From Periconia sp. R9002 (Eukaryota; Ascomycota; Dothideomycetes; Pleosporales; Periconiaceae): DNA of 64,000 nt. Location: the NCBI GenBank assembly GCA_023627715.1, contig JAMAHW010000006.1, positions 186,001 through 250,000 on the forward strand, given 5' to 3'. How positions within the stretch are numbered: position 1 is the stretch's first letter; the number at the start of each line of letters is the position of its first letter. Positions 1-13,148 of this stretch are shown in pieces. Below the pieces are notes generated by a model. It was not told the DNA's origin, did not search any database, and worked only from the letters and a program-made list of their open reading frames with translations. A program made the position numbers and the translations under genes.

Positions 1-995
1 ACTCGCTCTACTGGTCCCACACCGGCACCGCCGCCTCGCACATGCTCTCTTCGCAAACCCCGCTCCGCTCCTCCGCAAAAACATCAATCTACCCCGTCAT
101 CCCGATCCCGGACGACCCCGGCGTGGACGGCGCGGGCGCCGTCCCTACGGAGAATACCGTCTTCCTGAGCGGCGGGTATGATGGTATGGTCAGGCTACAT
201 GATATGCGCAGCCCGAGGGGGTTCGAAGCCGTGTACGCGGATCCGACGGATGACTCGGCCGTGTATAGTTTGGCGGCGCATGCGAGGCAGAGGTTCGTGG
301 TGGGGAGTTCGATGCATAGTAAGCTTAGAATCTTCGACCTTCGTTTCTCAGGGGCGAAACCGTACTCCTATCACGCTTTACCTCATCACGCCAACACCAA
401 CAACACTCCTCATCCTTCGCCAAAGCAAAAACCCCAAACCCAATGGTCCCTCTTCCTCAACCCCCGCCCACCACCACACTCCTCCAACCACACCACCCGT
501 CGCACCCACCAACGTACAACACACCCAGACTCCCCCATCTACACCCTCACCCTCCCCTCCCCTCTCTCCCCCACCATCTACGCCGGGCTCGAAGGAAGGA
601 TCCAGGCCCTAACCCTTACTTCTATTTCCGACGCGCATCCAGATCCGTATCTTGCAAGGGGGATCGTGAGGAGGGGAGGAGTAGAGGAAGGAAGAGAGAT
701 AGATGTGAGGCGCTCATGGGACCCCTGCGGCGACGTACTCGCGCTGGGAATGTATGAGGAGAGGGGTGGTGGGGTCGGGGGGAAGTTGAAGGTGCAGAGG
801 GAGGTTAGGGCTGCTCCTGCTGCTGCTGCTGCTGCTGCTGGGAAGACGGAGAAGAAAGAGGAGGATGAGGGGTTGGACGACCGCTGGATCGATGTGAGGG
901 AGCGGATGGAGGTTGTTGCTGGGAGGAGACGCGGCGGTGGTGGGCCGAGGGGGAGAGCGAGTTTGAGAGGAGGAGGGAGAGGTGGTGGGTATTGA
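1..995 (+). CDS. WD40-repeat protein, 3' part (5' end outside window)
   Basis: The frame is open from base 3 of the window, so the gene starts upstream; the stop TGA is at 993-995. The visible part has two WD-like blades: FLSGGYDGMVRLHDMRSPRG and VVGSSMHSKLRIFDLR. A proline- and histidine-rich insert follows, then another blade-like stretch (TIYAGLEGRIQALTL). The C-terminal segment has WDPCGDVLALGMYE and a conserved-looking LDDRWIDVRE, followed by an Arg/Gly-rich tail. A GCT run near 817-840 encodes an alanine tract. This tail is what I know from fungal F-box/WD40 proteins, which act as substrate adaptors of SCF ubiquitin ligases. No F-box is visible because the N-terminus is missing, so the F-box assignment is inference. 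The gene is convergent with the epsin gene. Confidence 0.7.
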   Translation, partial: SLYWSHTGTAASHMLSSQTPLRSSAKTSIYPVIPIPDDPGVDGAGAVPTENTVFLSGGYDGMVRLHDMRSPRGFEAVYADPTDDSAVYSLAAHARQRFVVGSSMHSKLRIFDLRFSGAKPYSYHALPHHANTNNTPHPSPKQKPQTQWSLFLNPRPPPHSSNHTTRRTHQRTTHPDSPIYTLTLPSPLSPTIYAGLEGRIQALTLTSISDAHPDPYLARGIVRRGGVEEGREIDVRRSWDPCGDVLALGMYEERGGGVGGKLKVQREVRAAPAAAAAAAGKTEKKEEDEGLDDRWIDVRERMEVVAGRRRGGGGPRGRASLRGGGRGGGY

Positions 996-1999
996 GTTGT
1001 CGGACATTCTCTTTTTTCTTTGTTTTTTTTTTTTTTTGTGGGGGAGGGGGGGGTTGGGTAGAAGGGGAAAGAAAGGTTTCCTTGCTTCTGGACTTGCCGG
1101 TGGGAGGATAGAGAGAAAGACAAGAAAGAGAGTAGATGGATAGATACGTAGATAGATGGAGTGAGGGGGGCGGCGTTTTTTTTCTCTTTTCCCGGCCGGG
1201 GTTTTATTAATGCGTAAAGGGGGGAGAGGGGAAGGAAAAAAAAGACATAGATACAGTAGAATCAAAAGAAGAAGAAGAAAGAAGAAAAAATTTCAAAGAA
1301 AAAAAAAGTTACAAATTTTCCCTTTTGTTTTTAACGCCACTCCGCGCTCGGTCGGAGAGAGAGAGAGAGAGAGAGGTTCAACTACCTACGTGATCAGAGC
1401 AAAAGTAAATATGTTAGGTACATTACCTATCTCAGCACGGCAAAGAGGAAGTTCAAAAAAAAAAACCCCCCCCCCAATGATTCCTGATGCTACGACGCTA
1501 ACAACTTTCCATTTTTTCAAGGCAAAAGAAAAAAAAAACCTCCAAACAATGATGCCCCCCACTTTTCTTTTATAACAAATTCTACAAATGGGAAGGAGAG
1601 GGGGGAAAAGCGAACGTTTCGAATGGTGTGAGTAAGTGAGGGTCAAACTAAATAAAAAGCGAATAATAGGTAGGTATGAGGTTTAAGAAGAACAATATTC
1701 CAGAGACCGCCCTTCTCTCTCTCTCTCTCTCTCTCTCCTCCGCTCTCTTCCACCCAAGGAAAAGAGAATGTAGCCGAAAGCAATATATGATAAGAACACA
1801 CACACACACAAAAGGGGGGAAAGAGGGCTAATTCTCCCGAATTCCCCCCTCTTCCTCCACTCCAACCCATTCTAGCTTTGCGGTATCGCTCACAATATGG
1901 AGAACTCGTGAAGGGAAAAAAAAGCACTTTGCTGCAATATACCACCGTGCCTGAGCAACACACCCTCCCCTTGCCACAACCACAGAGGGCATGTCGCAC
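996..1999. repeat. Convergent 3' intergenic region with simple repeats
   Basis: This kilobase lies between the stop codons of two convergent genes and contains no convincing ORF. It is rich in low-complexity DNA: a T run near 1021-1037, a GATA-like imperfect repeat around 1136-1158, a GA tract at about 1355-1375, a TC tract at about 1714-1737 and a CA tract at about 1795-1809. It probably holds the 3' UTRs and polyadenylation signals of both genes. The repeats should be length-polymorphic. Confidence 0.7.
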
Positions 2000-3918
2000 T
2001 CATAGATCTATTAAGTTGTTGCTGCCCTGCTGGCGGTTGCCCTGGGGAGGGGCTCCAAAAGGATTCGCGCTGGCGTAGGGATTGGCGCCGAAGCCGGCAC
2101 CACCGCCTACCGGCCCAGTCTGGGCGGGCATGATGCGGTTTTGCTGCGGCATGCCGGTGAATTGGGAGTTGAGGAACGGGTTGTTGCCTGTGGCGTTGGC
2201 GTTGACTCTGTTCAAGCCGGCACCTGCCGAGTTGACAAAGGTTCCAGGGGCTGTGTGTTGAGCTGGGATACGAAGGTTGCCAGTGTTTCCGAACGTATCC
2301 TGTCCCTCGCCAGTTGCTAACAGAGTATTGAGTCTTGCCTGGTGGGGGTCCATTTGCTGGTTCTGTGGCTGAGCGGGAGGAGGAGTCGACATGGAGACGG
2401 GAGGGTTGAAGTTTGTGTTGTTGAATTGTGACTGAGTCTTTTGCTCGAAGAGAGTGTTGAGAGTCGGCTGTCTCTGTTGTTGCGCTGCGCTAGCGGTCTG
2501 GGGTCGGTTCAGGGACTGCGCAAATGGATTGTTTGATCCGGTGGGTTGAGGCATGAGAGATTCTTGCGGTTTATTTGCCGATGCCCATGGGTTATGGCTC
2601 CCGGGCATCAATGTGTTCTGCTCTTGCTGAGGCTGCTGCTGCTGGCTCATGTCCCCAAAGCCATTGCTGAACTGACCATATGGATTGTTCACGTTGAATG
2701 CGGTCTGCTGAGGCTGTAGCATCTGCTGCTGCTGCTGCTGCGGTTGGCCAAACATATCGAACCCAGTAGATTGAGGCTGTTGCTGTTGAAATGCATTGTA
2801 GTTGGGGAAGCCATTGTTCTGGAATCCTGTCTGCTGGTTTTGGATGCCGGTAGGTTGAGAATAGGCGTTGTTGAGAAAGCCCGTGTTCTGAGGCTGCTGC
2901 TGATTTTGGTCCACCAAGTTGCCGAACCAATCCACTTGCTGTTGCTGTTGGTAGCCCTGATTGTTTCCCGTCGGTTGGTAGGCTGCAGGTTGTGTCGGTG
3001 TTTCGTTGATGAGCAGATCCACTGAGGGAGTGCTTTGCTCGAGCTGGCTCCGCCGTAACTCTTCCTCCTCTTTGCTGAGTTTGATCGCTTTGGCCAAATC
3101 GTCATCAGTGTCGGCATCGGTCGGATTGTTGCGTTCTCGCCGTTTTCGCTCCTCCTCGGCTTCATTTTTACTCGCTTCCAGAGCCAATCTCAGCTCGAGA
3201 TCCTCCTCATTCTCTCTTCGTTGGCGACCCTCCCGTCGGCGTCCATCCATCGCCGGGCCTCCTCCTCCATGGTGACCACCCCCGTATTCCTCTATGCCTG
3301 TGACGCGCGCTTTCCATGACTTGCGGTCGGCACGTTCGGCGCGTAATCTCTCTTCGTCCATGACGAGAGCCGTGAGCTCTTTGGCTGCAATGCGGACTAT
3401 TGTGAGGTTAGTAGCGGCTCGTGAAGAGGCATTGTGCAGGTGAGAACCCACTGTTTTGTCCAACGTCTCGGCCATCCTCATCGATGTACTGAAATTCGCG
3501 CAATGTCTTGATGATGTAGATGTTTTTCCGCGCCCAAGTGACGACCAACTCGGATCCCTCGTGGAGGCAGTAATCGAGGACTTTGAGCGATTTGAGCACG
3601 TGGCGCCAGTTCTTGCCCTTGTCATTGAGTCGCTTGTCTAGCATATCCATGACCTGGTAGAAATCGGTCGAGCTTGGACAGTGTCAGCGCATCGTTGATC
3701 AATGGTTACAAGGTGTCTGTACTTGTTGAAGGTGATTTGAGCGATATCCGCCATGTCAGACCCCACCGGACCCCACGGATCGTTGCTGGTCGCTATACAG
3801 GTCAGTTCATGGTCGCGACGGAAAGCAGAGCATAGGTTGGATTACCATTGCGAACTTTGACTTCGACCGCTGAATACCCCTTGGTGACATTCTTGACGCT
3901 CCGCACGACCTTGGACAT
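2000..3918 (-). CDS. Epsin (ENTH-domain endocytic adaptor)
   Basis: Four exons: 3918-3846, 3792-3723, 3672-3452, 3396-2000, giving 586 aa. The introns are 42-56 nt and the third has a TACTAAC branch site before its acceptor. The N-terminus MSKVVRSVKNVTKGY opens an ENTH domain (about 1-150; NDPWGPVGSDMADIAQ, DKGKNWRHVLKSLKVLDYCL), which in epsins binds PI(4,5)P2 and bends membrane. Two ubiquitin-interacting motifs follow (EEDLELRLALEASKNE and DDDLAKAIKLSKEEEE). The rest is Gln/Asn-rich and disordered, with three NPF motifs that bind EH-domain proteins, and it ends in the clathrin box LIDL. This layout matches yeast Ent1/Ent2, so a role in clathrin-mediated endocytosis at the plasma membrane and in recognition of ubiquitinated cargo follows from the family. 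CAG/CTG-rich DNA around 2620-2760 encodes glutamine tracts. Confidence 0.95.
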
Positions 3919-5194
3919 GGTGGCGGCGAGGGAACAAGGTGCCCGCTAAGCAGGGCGATGCGGGACCTCTGTGAGGTTGTGTGTGTGCTGTTGGGAATAA
4001 TGAGGGGCTCTCGGGATAGAGTCCTGCGAATCGTTGGTCCCGGTATACCGTCGACGCTGTAGCGAGAGGGTGGGTATGATATGATGCAAGCCGAGGACGA
4101 TGAAGCGCTGCCTTGGTGGGTACACGGGCGACGTCGTCTCTTGGGGATGATGCGCCAGTTAAAATGAATTGGAAGTTTTGGCCCAGGGTTGTGTCGCTAG
4201 CGAAGGTGCTTCTGAGCAGATGGATGCGTGGTGGTGTGAAGTGGAAGAGGGTTGCTAGCTATGCTTCGTCACCGGCAGCGCAGCGAGGCTGGGCATTGGC
4301 CTTAGCGCATATGGTAATATGGGGAGGTTGCGAGGGTACCGACCGCTCGCTCTTATCCCAATGGCAGCACAGACGTCGCGTCCCAGCCCAAGACCCTATG
4401 CACAAAGACATCGTTCCCTCGGTCCGCGAGCGACCATGCCTAAAAAAAAATCCAAGTTCACGTGCAATCAGGCAGACTGGAGGGAAATTTTCAGCAAGTC
4501 GTCGGATGACTGCCCAAGTATACATTTTCGGCGTGGCGCGGAGCTATACCAATGGCTGCCGCCACGCCTCCCATGACACCGTACCATAGCACATCTCACA
4601 TTTCGGTACCAAACAGAAGGCTTTCTAAATATGCAGTTTAAATAGACGGTGCCTTGCGCACCTTTGTAATTCTATAGCGGATATATATCCTCATTAAGTA
4701 CCTGTCTAGGCGGTTTGAACCATTTGCATAAGAAAAACACCAAAAAAGAAAAGCGCAGGACAGAGTAGAAACACACCGCAAAGGAGAAGAGAAAACTTTC
4801 GGTCCATAGACACCCCTCACCAGTCTAGCAAAAGACGCCCAACGCCCACCCGTTTCCAGGTGCGAAATGCCTGGAGAGCAGAGATTTCATCTCCTGTATT
4901 CGAGCATGTAACAAAAGAAAATAGTGCACGAGAGAGAACAAAAAGACACGCCAGAAGAGACTGGTTGAGTAAAAGCCAGAAACGGGCCGACAAGTGTTGA
5001 AAACTCTCGTGGGCCACCATGCACGCTGTCCCCAGAAATTTGAGCATACACGCCAACCCCAGGAAGATGAAGAACAAAGGAAAATTTTTGTTTAGAAAAC
5101 AGGGGTATAAGTCCTGCCGCAAACACCAACAAAATGAACTCGAGACGGGCAAATTGAATTTTGAGGTAGTAGTAGTACACAGGGGCGGAGTGAA
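3919..5194. other. Intergenic: epsin promoter and 3' flank of the C2H2 gene
   Basis: Both neighbours are on the minus strand, so this stretch carries the epsin promoter at its low-coordinate end and the 3' UTR of the C2H2 regulator gene just below 5195. The open frames here (for example around 4113-4589) are short, have no recognisable domain and no coding-like composition. I see no other gene. Confidence 0.5.
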
Positions 5195-6733
<1,539 letters not shown>

Positions 6734-9700
6734 CGCACGAGCAACGCCCTTGATGGGTCGAGGCTGGACGGGTGCAAAAATCGATCAAGGGGTGTCGGAC
6801 GGAAGAAGGAGCAGGTGAAGGCGCACCAGAGATGTGACGGTCAGACTGGCAGTGAGCCTTGAGGAAGCCGTCAGGATAGGGTACAGCAGTTGATTATGAT
6901 GATTGTGATGATGGTGTTCGAGGTGGTCCGTTCCTTTGGAAAGGTGGAAATGTTGCCGGACCGCGCGTAGGTCAATGCTTGAGGTTGCACTAGAACAACC
7001 ATCTGTCAGTGTCAAGTTGCATGAGAGGTTACCACGTTTAGCAGCGCAATTTTGGTGTATCGCGAGGGTAAAGGATATGGTGGATGGGGTGTGGAGAGGA
7101 CCTATTGGCCACGCGGAAGATTCTTTGAGGAAAGGGGGAGGCGAGCGGTGACGCCTGGTCGAGGGAGGATGTGCGGACGCGTGCGGTGGTGGAGAGGGAG
7201 ACGGGACGGAGGGCGTGAATGCATACCTTTACTGTGGCCTCGTAGCGACGAAGGAGAGCACAGAGCAATGGTGGTGTCGATGGGAGATGGTGTTGAGGGC
7301 GTGGTGTGAAGGTACGAGAGGGTACTTCTTTCCTCAGTAGTTGCGCGTGTTGTGGCTTTTTGCGCTAGGCCGCAAGCAGGATCGGGTCTTTCCGAATGGA
7401 CCGGGACAGCCAGGCGGGCAGGCAGGCGTGGTGGGTGACAGGGAGCTGGTGCAGAACAAGAACAGGCAGAGAGCAAGGAAGAGAGAGAGGGAGAGCTGGA
7501 CAGGCCTACACGGATGGGGGACCCCTGGCAATACAGTATGTAGGGTTGCAGAGGTTAGTAAACTATGCGAGCTAAGAAAGCGACCGGTGATGATGATGAT
7601 GATGGTGCTGATGTGCTGATGGGGGGGGGGGAAGGATGTGTGTGTGTGAGAGAGGAGGGCAGGAAAAAAAAATCAACAAGAGATAAAAAGACAAGAGCAG
7701 CTGGCTGGCATGCAAAGAAAGAAGGCCAGGATGTGCGCGCGCAGAAGTGTTCCAATTCCAGGCCGGGGGAGGGAGTTGCTAATATGGTGTAATATGGGAT
7801 CACAATAATACAAAAAACAAAGCTGCAGCTGCTAGGTAAGGTAGTTGGACGTTACAAGCCCCCGGGCGAGACGAGCGCCCGCGCGTTGTTTATTAAAAGG
7901 AGCCGCCGGATCGCTGTTGTCTGTTTTGGGCGTGCTGAAACTGCAAATCTCACCCTCCTGAGTCTGCCAAAAGTAATCGCCTAACAACAACAAGAATAAA
8001 CACAGACACACGACTAGCCTAGATAGTAGTTACTAAGGACAGCCCAAGTACCTACACTGTCTGCTGACTGACTGACTCTGTTCTCCCCCAGTTTTTGTCA
8101 AGTAGGTAGTTCTTTAGTTGTCGTCATGCCCGGGGCCTTGGTCTTCTGCGACATGTCTCCTTTGGGCGAGAAATGATCCTCCCAGGCTCCCAGGCTGCGG
8201 GACTACGGTACCATGCCCGTTGCCGGGATCCATCTGCCTCCCCTCGATGCGGTAAGTGCAATTACATTACATCAGTCAATCCATCCATCCACCGTACCGT
8301 GTATGCGCCAGTCGCAGCTGACGAGAGCGGGTTGGTTGGTTGGTGGATTGATAGCCCGCAACCCCCCCCCCTATTTTTCAGAATCCTTTTGCTGTCTTCT
8401 TCACTAATAGAATCCCCCGGCAACATGTTTGTCAATGCCTTGTAGTCATACCTAGATATCTCGCGGCATGCCATCCCACGACTCCCCCATATGGTCTTGA
8501 TTCACCTCTTACAGTACCTACTTGAACAGGAACACATCCAATTCCAACACCTTTGTGTGTGTGACTTACATTGGACCGACCCTGACATCATCTTACACTG
8601 CGTCACCATGTTATTTCCCCAATGAGCACTAGGATGGTCTCGTTGCACAATATATAAATGTACGTGGTAGATAATACCGCCAAAATACCAGTCATGGTTG
8701 CTCAAGCATCAGAGGGTCAGCCAGCCCAGCTGTCAATTAGCCTATTGCAACAAAAAATGATGCCTCTCCGCCGCTCGCCTGCATGAAAGGGAGATGGAGG
8801 GTAAATACGACGCTGTACCCGAGGGCAAGCAATGCAGATTGGCATTGTGTACAGTAGATGGATGGTGGACATGAAGTCGATGGGGAAAAGAAGGTTTGGC
8901 AGATGCAGCGGTCCGAGACATCCCTGGTCGGCGTCGTGAACGACAGCTTTGGGCGCTCGACGGGCAGAAGCATCGATGGATGCATCATGGGACAGAGACA
9001 CGATCAATCATGTTCAGGCACACACTGTGGTCCCGTCACCTCTCCCCCACCTTTTCCCCCGCCACATAGACTACACCACGCGGTTATTCTCCCAATTCCA
9101 TATCATAGAGAGGCGTTTCTTTTAGGCGCATAACACGGCCATGGAGAGACACATATGCCCGTGCGTGCTGCCTGCCTCTCTTCCAGCGCTAGATGGATTT
9201 TTTGTGGCTCAAGATCCCAGGCAACCAATTATTGTTAATTGCCCCTTTATACAGGCAGAGCAGCGCATTACTCGGTGGCTTGCATTCACTTTGGAAGAGG
9301 CAAGGCTAGAGGGACTGTGGTTGGCGGGCTGTTCCCCAGGGCGATCCCAATCAAAAAAGGGGTGTGTCCCGCAGTCGTATCGAGAAATGGAATGGAAAAT
9401 GAATCGAGGCATGGATGCATGGCTGGATTCAGGTTTCACGGTTCGACTTCAGAGCCACACGATGATGCAGGGCTCACGGCAGAACCGGTCGCAGCCCATT
9501 CTCTGGCTCTCTCTCTCTTGGTGATGGCCGCCCATGCCACCAGCAGCCTTGACAGCGGGCAAGCCCCCCCGTCCGCCAGAATAACCGCCTTCGATGCTGC
9601 TTCCACCGTGTTTCTATCCGATCTGTCTGTGCTTCCCTCCCACCACCACCACGACACGCGATCAGATATACAGGGCGTGAGGGCCCACATTGAGCCTCAA

Positions 9701-11864
9701 TGCACGCTCCAAAGGTCGATCTTACGGCCTGCCGCCTCACCGACCGCCTGCCATCTGCGGAGGCACCACTGCTTCGTGCGTCACTAACCACTACTCCCCC
9801 CCTCCATCCATCAACGGCAGCGGTATGCACCATGTACACCACCACGCGCCCCGTCGGAGAAAACGAGACTTCTCGCATCCAAACCCGGGAGCCAGTTGAC
9901 TGCGCCGGCGGCAGCGTCTTACACGCAGTGACATGAATCCAGTCGCCCTCCACAGCCTTCATTGGCCCTCTGCTTGTCTACCCGTTGCCGCATACGTGCT
10001 GTGCATACGCAGAAAGTACGGGCTTTCCATCGGCCATATACGGTACACAGTTAGCACCTGTCACGTACATGGTAAAGGGCGACAAAACCCAACACGCACG
10101 ACTGTTTCACACCTCGTGTCCATTATCCCACACCGGGAGCCGAGAAATCGGCCAACGTAAACAATTATGCTTACTACAAGAGAATGGTCCACGAGGCGTC
10201 AGCGCTTATCGTCGCGTGGCCGCAGTGCTTGAGCGCTATTCTTGTCCCCAACAGCAGCCACACGACATGGTGTGGGTGGTGTGTCAGAACTCTGCGCCCG
10301 TTGCTCTTCAAATGGCGGCCACCCAAAGACAGACAGGCAGGGCGACGACAGGGGGTGCATCATCTCCGACGCTGCACTCTGCAACGCCAACCATCCCAGC
10401 CCATCATCGAAACATCAGCCCAACAGGGGGATTGTTGTCAACTTCCGAAGCTCGAGCTTCCTTCCAGAAGCCTTCCTCTTACGCACTAGCACCCCTAGCC
10501 AATTTCCAAAAATTCCTGCCCGTCCTGCTCACCCACGACCGTCCGTGTCGCAGAGTGCGTTGTGCGTCGCTTTTCTTCTGCTCCCCCTGTTTCCAGAAGA
10601 CTACCCCTTATATGATAGCTCCACATCCATGTACCACTCACTCTGCCCCCGCGGGCCTGCCAAAAAGCTGAACCAAGACAGCTCCTCCACCACGGCACGC
10701 TGGCTTTGATTCGTGGTCAATGACCGTTGGTGGTAAGTCGGTCTTGCCGGCATGAATGCTGCACATGCCGCATGCTATCGTGTCTCTGCACACCACTGAC
10801 ATTCTGCACCCTCTTGCAGAACGTCACATTGACTTCCCCAGTTTTGTCTTTCTTTACGAAGACAATCCTTTATTTGGCAGTACTGGGACGTCATGTACCG
10901 TGCAAGTGGCTCGCTTTCACCACGTCGCGCCAAATCCTCCTTCCTGTAAGGCCTCCTCCAAGTTCATGCCGCAAAACTTGAAAGGCAGCACTGCAAGGGT
11001 GATTGGCAGGCCGTCGCCCGATATGTCGATCAAGCGGCATAGACGTCGTGGCCACTTTTGGCAGTCAGCGACTATGCAAAAGCGAATTCTGGGTCGGGGA
11101 AAGGGGATCCCAGCCGATAGCATAGTCCGGACTTCAGAAGTATCTGTTCTCTCCGTGGGAAGGCAGGCGACAGCGATCCAAGCCGTTGGAAACATCACGG
11201 TCTCCCGCCCTCCAAGAGCGATATTTGGTAATCCCACGTCAATCTACGCCGTGGGAAAATCTGTGCAACAACCCCCGGTTATGCTAACCCGTCAAGGGTT
11301 CACTAGGCCTACGGTATTGGCACGTTCTCCGTAGGAGCGGTGTGCGGCACAGCACAATGGTCCCTTCACGGTCATTGCGGTGGCTAGGTGGTTTTCACGA
11401 GCGCCATTAAAACGGTCTCACGAGCTAGGTACTGAATGGAGTTTATTGTTGCGAGACGAAAAGGGAGAGAAAATCCACGCAATTGAACTTGCTTTGAATT
11501 GAATTTGTCAATTGAGGAAATTGACTTTATAGAACGCAGCGATAATAATGAACAGTGGAGATGTACAGTTAGTTAAATGGGGACCAAGCACCAGTAGAAA
11601 TCAGATTGACGCCCTTTTTACCAACTTTATCAAGCCATTGTGCGCTGGCTAGATCAAGTTCATTTGTTCGTCACCAACTCATTTGACGATCTGCAATATG
11701 ATTCTTCTTGGATCTGATGATGCCTAATAATCCTGTATTCGCTGATGCCAATACCAAAACCAACATGTGAGAGGTGAGTATACCAATGACAACCCAAATA
11801 CGCCCAAAGTATCCCTCTTTGTTACTCCAGGAAACCAACGTTGGTGGCGTCAAGAAGCCTTCCA
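6734..11864. promoter_or_regulatory. 5.1 kb gene-free region upstream of the C2H2 regulator
   Basis: No frame here shows a domain, a coherent exon chain or conservation that I can recognise. The longest open frames (9239-9787, 9985-10671, 10756-11334, all +) overlap one another in different phases and have erratic, Cys/His/Pro-rich composition, typical of GC-rich non-coding DNA. Notable bits are a TGA/ATG triplet run near 7588-7604, a G10 run at 7621-7630 and a gt-rich stretch beside it. The low end should be the promoter and possibly a spliced 5' leader of the C2H2 gene; the high end is the 3' flank of the flavohemoglobin gene. Non-coding transcripts cannot be judged from sequence alone. Confidence 0.4.
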
Positions 11865-13148
11865 TCAAACTTTCGGTACACCTCCAGTGCCAAACAGCTC
11901 CATCTTTATCCTATCCTCCGCGACTCCAAAGCTCTTCAACTTCCTCTCAACATCGAGCATGAACTGCGTCGGTCCGCAGACGAAATACAGCGCCTCCCTA
12001 TTATCAGTGAAGAGCACATCCTTCCCGACCTTATCCAAATCCACCCTCCCCTTAACATCATAATCCCTCCCCTCGACCTCCCCCTCCGCCGGCGAAGACG
12101 AAAAGTACACCGTCCTCAACTCCCCACCCCTCCCCTTCATCTCCTCCACCTGCCTCCTAAACGCCCTATTCCTCTCATTCCTCGCCCCGTGAATCCACGC
12201 CACACGCCTCTCCCCACCCCCCTCCACCACCGCCTTCAAAATACTCATCAAGCACGTCAACCCTACCCCCGCCGAAACCAAGACCACCGGCCCCCCCTTT
12301 CCCCCCTCCTCCTCCTCAAAGTAAAAATCCCCAAACGGATGCGTCACCTGCACCGTATCCCCCACCTCCATCCTCTCATGCAAGATATTCGACAAATACC
12401 CCGGCTCCACCACCTCCTTCTCCTCCCCAATCTCAACCCCAGGCTCCCTCTTCACACTAATCCTCAAATACCCCTTCCCAGGCGCGTCGCTCAGACTATA
12501 CTGTCTTGCCTGCCAGACACCCCCCTCTAACTCTTCGACAAAGATATTGACGCTCACGTACTGCCCCGATTTAAACCGCGCCACACCGTCCTTCACACCC
12601 GCGTCCTCCGTATCCACCGGCTCGAGGTAGAAAGAGGTTATATCTGTACTTTCCCTCTCCTTCCTCGCGATGCGGAACGCGCGCCATCCGTCCCACCCCC
12701 GCGTGCTCGCGTACAGCGCTTCCTCCTTCGCGATCATGAGATCAGCTAGCTGCCAATACGCCGCCTCCCACGCGTCCATGATGTCCGGCGTCGCCGCGTC
12801 ACCGAGGACCAATTTCATGTTTTTGAGCAGGTACGTCCCAACCACCTCATACTGCGCTGGCTTGATGCATAGACTCGCGTGCTTGTGCGTGATGAGTTCC
12901 ACGGCGAGGGTTAGCGCGCCGAGGTCGTCGATGTGTGCGGCGTAGGCGTATAGAGCGCGCGCGAGAGCATCGGCTTGGTGGCCGGTTGCTTGGTGTGTGT
13001 TGTTGAAAACGGATTTTAGGGACGGGTTGGAGGTGAGGACGTCGGCGTAGAATTGGGTGGTTATGGTTTTGCCGTGGGCGGCGAGGACGGGGACGGTGGA
13101 TTTTATGATGGCGGTTTGGGAGGGGGTTAGGGGGGCGTGGGGTGCCAT
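11865..13148 (-). CDS. fhbA: Flavohemoglobin (nitric oxide dioxygenase)
   Basis: A single exon of 427 aa. The frame is open 38 codons further upstream, but I chose the ATG at 13148 because it lies in a CACCATGG context and MAPHAPLTPSQ fits a globin N-terminus. Globin domain: 1-150, with the likely distal B10 Tyr34, distal E7 Gln53 and the proximal heme ligand His90 in ITHKHASLCIKPAQY. The ferredoxin-reductase-like FAD domain carries RQYSLSDAPGKGYLRISVKR, and the NAD(P)H domain carries VSAGVGLTCLMSIL and YFVCGPTQFMLDVE near the C-terminus. The family oxidises nitric oxide to nitrate with O2 and NAD(P)H, protecting against host-derived or self-made NO. The length is slightly above the usual 395-410. 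No mitochondrial presequence is visible with this start, so it is probably cytosolic. Confidence 0.95.
   Translation of the reverse strand: MAPHAPLTPSQTAIIKSTVPVLAAHGKTITTQFYADVLTSNPSLKSVFNNTHQATGHQADALARALYAYAAHIDDLGALTLAVELITHKHASLCIKPAQYEVVGTYLLKNMKLVLGDAATPDIMDAWEAAYWQLADLMIAKEEALYASTRGWDGWRAFRIARKERESTDITSFYLEPVDTEDAGVKDGVARFKSGQYVSVNIFVEELEGGVWQARQYSLSDAPGKGYLRISVKREPGVEIGEEKEVVEPGYLSNILHERMEVGDTVQVTHPFGDFYFEEEEGGKGGPVVLVSAGVGLTCLMSILKAVVEGGGERRVAWIHGARNERNRAFRRQVEEMKGRGGELRTVYFSSSPAEGEVEGRDYDVKGRVDLDKVGKDVLFTDNREALYFVCGPTQFMLDVERKLKSFGVAEDRIKMELFGTGGVPKV

Noticed and set aside
9239..11334. Chain of plus-strand frames of 70-230 codons
   Set aside because: Overlap in several phases, no splice chain joins them, no recognisable domain; probably GC-rich non-coding DNA.
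11841..12530. 229-codon plus-strand frame rich in Pro/His/Arg
   Set aside because: Antisense to the flavohemoglobin NAD(P)H and FAD domains.
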